DNA of 64,000 nt, taken from positions 1,227,820 through 1,291,819 of the forward strand of contig NZ_JBODSD010000002.1 in the NCBI RefSeq assembly GCF_050632745.1, given 5' to 3'. The DNA is from Mumia sp050632745 (GTDB lineage: Bacteria > Actinomycetota > Actinomycetes > Propionibacteriales > Nocardioidaceae). Position 1 is the stretch's first letter, and each line of letters opens with the position of its first letter. Positions 59,155-64,000 of this stretch are shown here, in pieces. The position numbers and the translations under genes were made by a program. Below the pieces are notes generated by a model. That model ran no database searches, had not been told where the DNA came from, and was given only the letters and a program-made list of their open reading frames with translations.

Positions 59155-60038
59155 GCCACCCGCCGAACGCCCGCGTGCTCGGGCACCGTCCCGGGGTGGA
59201 GCACGGACGCGAGCGCCTCCACGCCGTCGACCAGCCGCGGCCCCGGTCGTACGACGAGGCCGTCGGCGTCGATCGCCCACACCGGCACCGGCCCCGCGTG
59301 CTCGGCGACCGTCGCCGCGACGTCCTCGGCCTGGCGCGCGGCGCCGTCGAGGTCGTAGCCGCACGGCGCCACCACGACCACGTCGGGCCGGGCGGTCCGC
59401 AGCGCGTCCCAGCCGACCGCGTGGGACCGGGTGCCGGCCGATCCCCCGACGGCAGCGCCTCCGGCGAGGTCGACCATGTCAGGGATCCAGTGCCCGCCGA
59501 GGAAGAGCGGGTCCGTCCACTCGACGACCGCGACCCGCGGACGCGACCGCCCGGCGACGGCGAGGCAGACGTCGGCCAGCCGGGTCCGCAGGCCGCTGAC
59601 GAGCGCGTCCCCGCGCTCCGGGACGCCGGCGCGCTGGGCGACCTCGGCGATCCCGACCAGGACGTCGGCGAACGAGTGCGGGTCTAGCGTCACCACGTCG
59701 GCCGCGCAGCCGAGCCGCGCCAGCGCCTCGTCGACCGCACCTGCCGGCACCGCGCAGACCGCGCACAGGTCCTGGGTGACGATCAGGCTCGGGTCGAGGC
59801 CCGCGAGCCCGGCGGCGTCGAGCGTCGCCGTCGAGCCGCCCGCGTCGCCGGTCGACGCGACCAGGGCGTTGATCGCACCGGGTTCGAGCCCGCGGGTGTC
59901 GAGCCCGCGGACCAGCACCCGCCGTCCGGCACGGGCGCGCTCGTCGCACTCGTGGGTCACCGCCACGAGGTCGTCGTCCAGCTCGAGGGCGAGGACGATC
60001 TCGGTGGCGGCGGGGAGCAGGGAGACGATTCCGCTCAT
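59151..60038 (-). CDS. BtuF-like cobalamin-binding protein without signal peptide
   Basis: A 295-residue protein with two helical-backbone lobes of the periplasmic-binding-protein type (BtuF/FhuD fold): MSGIVSLLPAATEIVLAL start, IVTQDLCAVCAVPAG, EWTDPLFLGGHWIPDMVDLAGG in the hinge region, and RPDVVVVAPCGYDL. No signal peptide or lipobox, and no permease gene beside it, so it may be a cytoplasmic ligand binder instead of an uptake receptor. Start at the second of two close ATGs, 7 nt after AAGG. Overlaps gluQ. Confidence 0.8.
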   Translation of the reverse strand: MSGIVSLLPAATEIVLALELDDDLVAVTHECDERARAGRRVLVRGLDTRGLEPGAINALVASTGDAGGSTATLDAAGLAGLDPSLIVTQDLCAVCAVPAGAVDEALARLGCAADVVTLDPHSFADVLVGIAEVAQRAGVPERGDALVSGLRTRLADVCLAVAGRSRPRVAVVEWTDPLFLGGHWIPDMVDLAGGAAVGGSAGTRSHAVGWDALRTARPDVVVVAPCGYDLDGAARQAEDVAATVAEHAGPVPVWAIDADGLVVRPGPRLVDGVEALASVLHPGTVPEHAGVRRVA

Positions 60039-60161
60039 GACCATGCCTTCATGGACAGGGGATCCTACGCACGCCGCCGCGCGCCGCGACAGGAGCAGGT
60101 GCCCCGGCGTGACGCAGCCCACACCGCGCCCGGCGTCAGGGCCCCGTGTCACGATCGGGGG

Positions 60162-61091
60162 GTGAGCACCTCCCGTCCGCCGACGCCCGACGCCTCCCGC
60201 GCCTGGCGTCCCGCGGGCCCGGTCGACGTGCGCCGCACCCTGGGCATCCTGGCCAAGGGCCCGTACGACCCGGCGCACCAGGTCGCTCCCGACGGCGCCG
60301 TCTGGCGCGCCAGCAGGATGGCGACCGGCCCGGTCACCTACCGCGTCAGCGCGCGGGACGGCGAGGTGCGGGTGGACGCGTGGGGCGACGGCGCGGACGA
60401 GCTGGCGGCGGAGGCGCCGACGCTGCTCGGCGAGGACGACGACCGGTCCGGCTTCGACCCTCGCATCCCCGTCGTCGCGCGGGCGCTCCAGCGGCACCCG
60501 GGCCTCCGGCTCCCGCGGCAGCGCCGGATCTTCGAGACGTTGATCCCGGCGATCCTCGAGCAGCGCGTCCCGGGCGTCGACGCGTACGCCGCGTGGCGCC
60601 GCCTGCTGCGCACGTACGGTGAGCCGGCTCCCGGCCCGACCCCGGTCCCGATGGTCGTCCCCCTCGCCCCCGCGCAGTGGCGCGGGCTCCCATCGTGGGC
60701 GTGGCACCGCGCCGGCGTCGATCCCGCGCGCTCCCGCACCGCCGTGACCGTCGCGCAGCGGGCGCCGGCGGTCGAGCGTCTGGTCGACCGTTCGTACGCG
60801 GAGGCGTCCGCGGCGCTGCAGTCGCTCCCCGGCATCGGGGTGTGGACGAGCGCCGAGGTCCTCCAGCGCCTCGGCGATCCCGACGCCGTGTCGGTCGGCG
60901 ACTACAACCTGGCGAAGGACGTCGGGTGGGCGTTCGTCGGCGAGCCGGTGGACGACGCGCGGATGCTGGAGATCCTCGAGCCGTGGCGCGGCCATCGCGG
61001 CCGGGTGATCCACCTGCTGTACGCCGACGGCGCCCTCGCGCGCCCCCGTCGCGGTCCCCGCATCACCCGGATGGACCACCGGCGCCGCTGA
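60162..61091 (+). CDS. DNA-3-methyladenine glycosylase, AlkA/HhH-GPD family
   Basis: A 309-residue base-excision glycosylase. N-terminal AlkA-like region, then the catalytic domain (about 125-280): LIPAILEQRVPGVDAYAAWRRL, helix-hairpin-helix LPGIGVWTSAEVLQR and the catalytic Asp in AVSVGDYNLAKDVGWAF. Removes alkylated bases. No Ada or methylation sensor domain is fused. GTG start; no obvious ribosome site. Confidence 0.9.
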   Translation: MSTSRPPTPDASRAWRPAGPVDVRRTLGILAKGPYDPAHQVAPDGAVWRASRMATGPVTYRVSARDGEVRVDAWGDGADELAAEAPTLLGEDDDRSGFDPRIPVVARALQRHPGLRLPRQRRIFETLIPAILEQRVPGVDAYAAWRRLLRTYGEPAPGPTPVPMVVPLAPAQWRGLPSWAWHRAGVDPARSRTAVTVAQRAPAVERLVDRSYAEASAALQSLPGIGVWTSAEVLQRLGDPDAVSVGDYNLAKDVGWAFVGEPVDDARMLEILEPWRGHRGRVIHLLYADGALARPRRGPRITRMDHRRR

Positions 61092-61144
61092 CCGGATCCG
61101 GACAACGACCTGCCGACCTCCGCGCCTGGGGCGATGATGTCTGC

Positions 61145-61669
61145 ATGCGACGTTCGGGGGACGTCGCGTTGCGGGTTGCCGCCCTGCTAGGAGTCTGGGT
61201 CGTCCTCGGACGGGCTGTCGGACTCCTCGCAGGCGACACCCCGGACGCGACGATCGCATCAGCGGTCGCGACCACGGCGCTGTGGTACGCGACGGCCGGT
61301 GCCCTCGCGCTCCGGGACGGGCGACGCGGCCTCCGCCACCCGTACCCGCTGTGGGCGATCGTCGGGCTCGTCGCCTCGATCCTCTGCGTGGCGTGGCAAT
61401 GGGTGGCCAACGCGGTCGCGACCGGCGTGGTCGACCTGCTCCTGCTCCGCGACGACCTCGTCGTCCTGACGCCCGGTCTGGTCGTCGGAGCGTGGGCGTG
61501 CGCCGGCGTCGGGCTGGCGCTGGGTCGGCACGACGCGGTCGTCCGCCGCCGCCTGTCGGTGAGCGACCGCGGCGCCGTCGCTCACCTGCCGCTGACGACG
61601 TCCGCGGCGCGCGCGATCCACGAGGTCGGCCCGCCGCGGCTGTCCTCGCGCCGGTCCGCCGCGCGGTAG
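61145..61669 (+). CDS. hypothetical four-helix membrane protein
   Basis: A 174-residue protein of no recognised family. Four hydrophobic stretches (about 8-28, 36-55, 68-90 and 98-126) separated by basic loops (RDGRRGLRHPYPL, GRHDAVVRRRLS), then a soluble tail of about 45 residues ending SSRRSAAR. The last 88 nt overlap the convergent amine-oxidase gene, so the tail sequence may be constrained by it. Confidence 0.6.
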   Translation: MRRSGDVALRVAALLGVWVVLGRAVGLLAGDTPDATIASAVATTALWYATAGALALRDGRRGLRHPYPLWAIVGLVASILCVAWQWVANAVATGVVDLLLLRDDLVVLTPGLVVGAWACAGVGLALGRHDAVVRRRLSVSDRGAVAHLPLTTSAARAIHEVGPPRLSSRRSAAR

Positions 61670-62994
61670 GCCGCGTACATCGCCTGCACGCCCAGCCACC
61701 GCAGCGGCTCCGGCTCCCAGCGGCGCGTGCGGTGGCCGACCCACGGCAGCGCGGTGAGCCCGGTGTCCTGCCCGAGGACGAGGTCGCGCAGCGTCCGTCC
61801 GGCAAGGTTGGTCGTGGTGACTCCGTGACCGGTGTAGCCGCCGGCCGCGGCCAGCCCGGTGGTCCGGTCGAGCGTCACCGTCGCGCACCAGTCGCGCGGG
61901 ACGCCGAGCACGCCCGCCCACGCGTGGTCGAGCCGGGCCTCCGCAGCCGCAGGGAACCGCCGCGCCAGCACGTCGCGGAGGCTGTCGACGGTCGCGCGCT
62001 GGGTGGCGCCGTCGTGGTCGGTCCGCGAGCCGTAGCGGTACGGGACCCCGCGACCGCCGATCGCGATCCGGTCGTCGGCGGTCCGCTGGGCGTACATGTA
62101 GGCGTGGGCCTGGTCGCCGACCGTGTCGTACCCCGACCAGCCGATCTCGTCCCACACCGCGGCGTCGAGGGGCTCGGTGACGACCATCGCGGAGTTCATC
62201 GGCAGCCAGGTGCGGCGCTCTCCGGGGAGACCGGCGGTGAAGCCCTCGGTCGCCCGGACGACGTACGCCGCCCCGACGGTGCCCTCGGTCGTGGCACCGC
62301 TGCTCGGGCGCGCGCGGAACCGGACGCGCCGAGGCTCGATCGCTGTCACCTCGGTGCCTTCGTAGACCTGCACGCCAAGGCCCTCCACCACGTCGGCGAG
62401 GCCGGTGACCAGCTTGGCCGGATGGATCCGCGCGCAGTGCGGGGTCCAGAGGCCGCTGACCGCTCCCGCGACCGCGACGCGGGACGTGACCGCGGCCGCG
62501 TCGAGGAGCTCGTGGTCGTGGTCGCCCCAGGACTCGGCGTACGCGTGGTCGGCCCGCAGGCGCTCGTCCTGCGCAGGGCTGCACGCGACCGTGAGCTCGC
62601 CGCCCTTGACGACGTCGGCGTCGATGCCCTCGGCGGCGGCCACGGCGATCACCTCGTCGACCGTGGCCTTCATCGCGTCGCTCAGCGCCACGACGCCGTC
62701 ACGGCCCGAGGCCTTCGCGTACACCTCGGGCGACCCGGCCATCGCCGCGGTCAGCCAGCCCCCGTTGCGACCGGAGGCCCCGTAGCCGCACATCTCGCGC
62801 TCGAGCACCGCGATCCGCAACGTCGGGTCGGCCTTCGCGAGGTAGTAGGCCGTCCAGAGTCCCGTGAACCCGCCGCCGACGATCGCGACGTCGACCTCGT
62901 GGTCGCGGGTGAGCGGCGCACGGGTCGGCGCGGTCCGTCCCAGCGCGCTCATCCAGTAGGAGACGGCGCCGTTGACCAGGGGCTGAGCCGTCAC
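61582..62994 (-). CDS. FAD-dependent amine oxidase (DAO family, PuuB-like)
   Basis: A 470-residue D-amino-acid-oxidase-fold flavoenzyme: VNGAVSYWMSALG start, VAIVGGGFTGLWTAYYLA FAD motif, EREMCGYGASGRNGGWL, and the C-terminal GYTGHGVTTTNLAGRTL. Similar to gamma-glutamylputrescine oxidase and other primary/secondary amine oxidases; substrate not fixed. GTG start overlapping the phzF stop, so the pair is one operon. Confidence 0.9.
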   Translation of the reverse strand: MTAQPLVNGAVSYWMSALGRTAPTRAPLTRDHEVDVAIVGGGFTGLWTAYYLAKADPTLRIAVLEREMCGYGASGRNGGWLTAAMAGSPEVYAKASGRDGVVALSDAMKATVDEVIAVAAAEGIDADVVKGGELTVACSPAQDERLRADHAYAESWGDHDHELLDAAAVTSRVAVAGAVSGLWTPHCARIHPAKLVTGLADVVEGLGVQVYEGTEVTAIEPRRVRFRARPSSGATTEGTVGAAYVVRATEGFTAGLPGERRTWLPMNSAMVVTEPLDAAVWDEIGWSGYDTVGDQAHAYMYAQRTADDRIAIGGRGVPYRYGSRTDHDGATQRATVDSLRDVLARRFPAAAEARLDHAWAGVLGVPRDWCATVTLDRTTGLAAAGGYTGHGVTTTNLAGRTLRDLVLGQDTGLTALPWVGHRTRRWEPEPLRWLGVQAMYAAYRAADRREDSRGGPTSWIARAADVVSGR

Positions 62995-63830
62995 AGCGCC
63001 ACCGCCTTGCCGCTGACGCGCACGCGGGGCGAGTCGTCGCTGAGCTTGACGTGGATGAGGCTCGGGCGGCCCATGTCGACCCCTTGCTCGATCGTGAAGG
63101 ACGCGTCGGGCGGCACGAGGCCGTGGTGCGCGAGGTACGCGCCGAAGGCGGCGGCCGCCGCGCCCGTCGCTGGGTCCTCCACCACGCCGCCGACCGGGAA
63201 CGGGTTGCGCGACTGGTAGGTGCCGAAGTGGTCGGGCCAGACCAGCTGGAGCGTCGTCAGGCCCGCGTCGGCCATGATCGTGCGGAGCCGGTCGAACGGG
63301 TACGACAGCTGGGCGAGGCGCTCACGGGTCCGCGTGACGAGGACGAGGTGCCACACGCCGGCGTTCGCGACGGAGAGCGGGTAGCGCGGGTCGAGGTCGT
63401 CGCGCGACCATCCCAGCGCTCCGAGCACGTCGTCGACGAGCGTGACGTCGGCCGGGACGACCTGCGGGTCGACGCTCGTGAGGGTCGCCCAGATACGGCC
63501 GTCCTGGTCGACGGTGTCGACGTCGACCGGACCCACCGGCGTGTGGAGCACGAGCGGGCCGGTGCCGAGGCGCTCGGCCAGCGCCACGCCGGAGGCGACC
63601 GTCGCGTGGCCGCAGAAGGGGACCTCCGCCTCCGGTGCGAAGTAGCGCACGTCGTACGACCGGTCCTCGCCGTCGCGTGCCACGAGGAACGCGGTCTCGG
63701 AGTAGCCGATCTCGGCCGCCGTCGCGAGCATCTCGGTGTCGCTCAGACCCGCGGCGTCGAGCACCACCCCGGCAGGGTTGCCGCCCGCAGGGTCGTCGGA
63801 GAAGGCGGTGTAGCGCAGCACGTCGCTCAT
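62991..63830 (-). CDS. PhzF-family isomerase
   Basis: A 279-residue diaminopimelate-epimerase-like fold protein of the PhzF family: YTAFSDDPAGGNPAGVVLDA start, catalytic Glu in GYSETAFLV, EVPFCGHATVASG, and the C-terminal EDPATGAAAAAFGAYL. No other phenazine genes are present, so it probably isomerises another small metabolite. The ATG follows a short gap after the IS end. Co-translated with the amine oxidase. Confidence 0.9.
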   Translation of the reverse strand: MSDVLRYTAFSDDPAGGNPAGVVLDAAGLSDTEMLATAAEIGYSETAFLVARDGEDRSYDVRYFAPEAEVPFCGHATVASGVALAERLGTGPLVLHTPVGPVDVDTVDQDGRIWATLTSVDPQVVPADVTLVDDVLGALGWSRDDLDPRYPLSVANAGVWHLVLVTRTRERLAQLSYPFDRLRTIMADAGLTTLQLVWPDHFGTYQSRNPFPVGGVVEDPATGAAAAAFGAYLAHHGLVPPDASFTIEQGVDMGRPSLIHVKLSDDSPRVRVSGKAVAL

Positions 63831-63873
63831 GGGGTCACCGTAGTCGCGCCCACGTCCCGCGGGAGCGGCTAGG

Positions 63874-64000
63874 TGTGATGTCCAGGCACGTTGGTCGAGA
63901 TCGTGTGACGACTCGGTCTGAGGTGTAGATGGGTGAAGGCCTCCTGGTGTGGAGTGGAGCTGTCTAAGGAACCGCTCCGCCACCAAGGAGGCCTTCGTGT
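63874..64000 (+). mobile_element. left end of an insertion sequence, probably IS481 family (truncated by window)
   Basis: Starting about TGTGATGTCCAGGCACG (63874), a stretch unlike the flanking genes leads to a ribosome site AAGGAGG (63985-63991) and a GTG codon (63997-63999) at the very end of the window, taken as the transposase start. GAAGGCCTCC (63935-63944) is exactly complementary to GGAGGCCTTC (63987-63996) and would fold over the ribosome site. Family assignment rests on remembered leader sequences and needs the following DNA. Confidence 0.55.

Noticed and set aside
60039..60161. Possible cobalamin riboswitch upstream of the B12-binding-type gene
   Set aside because: No B12-box-like motif (GCCACTG) or the expected paired stems; the gap is only about 120 bp and shared with a divergent gene.
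62991..63830. Phenazine biosynthesis locus
   Set aside because: Only a PhzF-like isomerase is present; no phzA/B/D/E/G genes lie nearby, and the family has many other roles.

Overview
The DNA is very GC-rich (about 70% or more by eye), uses GTG starts freely, has many ATGA/GTGA gene overlaps, and carries actinobacterial families: a GPGG-motif small membrane protein, an SCO4848-type membrane protein, an ECF42-type sigma factor with a YciI partner, WYL and CsoR regulators, and a sortase-type LPDTG surface protein. It looks like chromosomal sequence of a Propionibacteriales actinomycete, probably Nocardioidaceae (inference). Sixty-two complete protein genes and the start of one transposase gene were supported. 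No tRNA, rRNA or CRISPR array was recognised, and no gene-free stretch exceeds 300 bases.

Layout. 0-4.5 kb: an acyl-CoA dehydrogenase/CoA racemase pair and an LPDTG surface protein. 4.6-14.2 kb: an alpha/beta hydrolase, the respiratory nitrate reductase operon narGHJIK on the minus strand, and a divergent small cupin. 14.2-23.4 kb: ilvA, then the potassium operon kdpFABCDE. 23.4-36.4 kb: single genes and short operons, including a flavin monooxygenase next to a PadR regulator, fadH, an aldo/keto reductase-manA-L,D-transpeptidase operon, a WYL regulator divergent from a hydrolase, and serA. 36.6-41.3 kb: copper control csoR-copZ-copA and a GlxA-type regulator facing a 45-residue microprotein gene. 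41.3-51.7 kb: oxidoreductases, dipeptidase, PfpI protein, ABC exporter and SRPBCC protein; three promoters here resemble SigB/SigF general-stress promoters. 51.7-57.4 kb: a TetR-regulated DHA2 efflux pump, the DUF998-YciI-ECF42 operon, and gabD. 57.4-64 kb: VanZ-like, gluQ and BtuF-like genes, a DNA glycosylase, an amine oxidase and PhzF. The window ends inside the left end of an insertion sequence, probably IS481-type.

Three features run across the window. First, a palindromic repeat element bounded by GGTCTCGATACG occurs at three loci. It has been translated into proteins each time: inside NarJ, as the PadR tail, and as the last residues of the CoA racemase and the SCO4848-type protein. Second, many genes have a -10 hexamer only 6-7 nt before the start codon, which predicts leaderless mRNAs. 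Third, several regulators have palindromic or direct-repeat operators lying in or against their promoters (CsoR, TetR, PadR, GlxA, and the kdp operon).

The least familiar unit is the GlxA regulator and 45-residue ORF pair at 40.1-41.3 kb. The two face each other across a 19-bp direct repeat, and the small ORF has almost exclusively G/C third codon positions.
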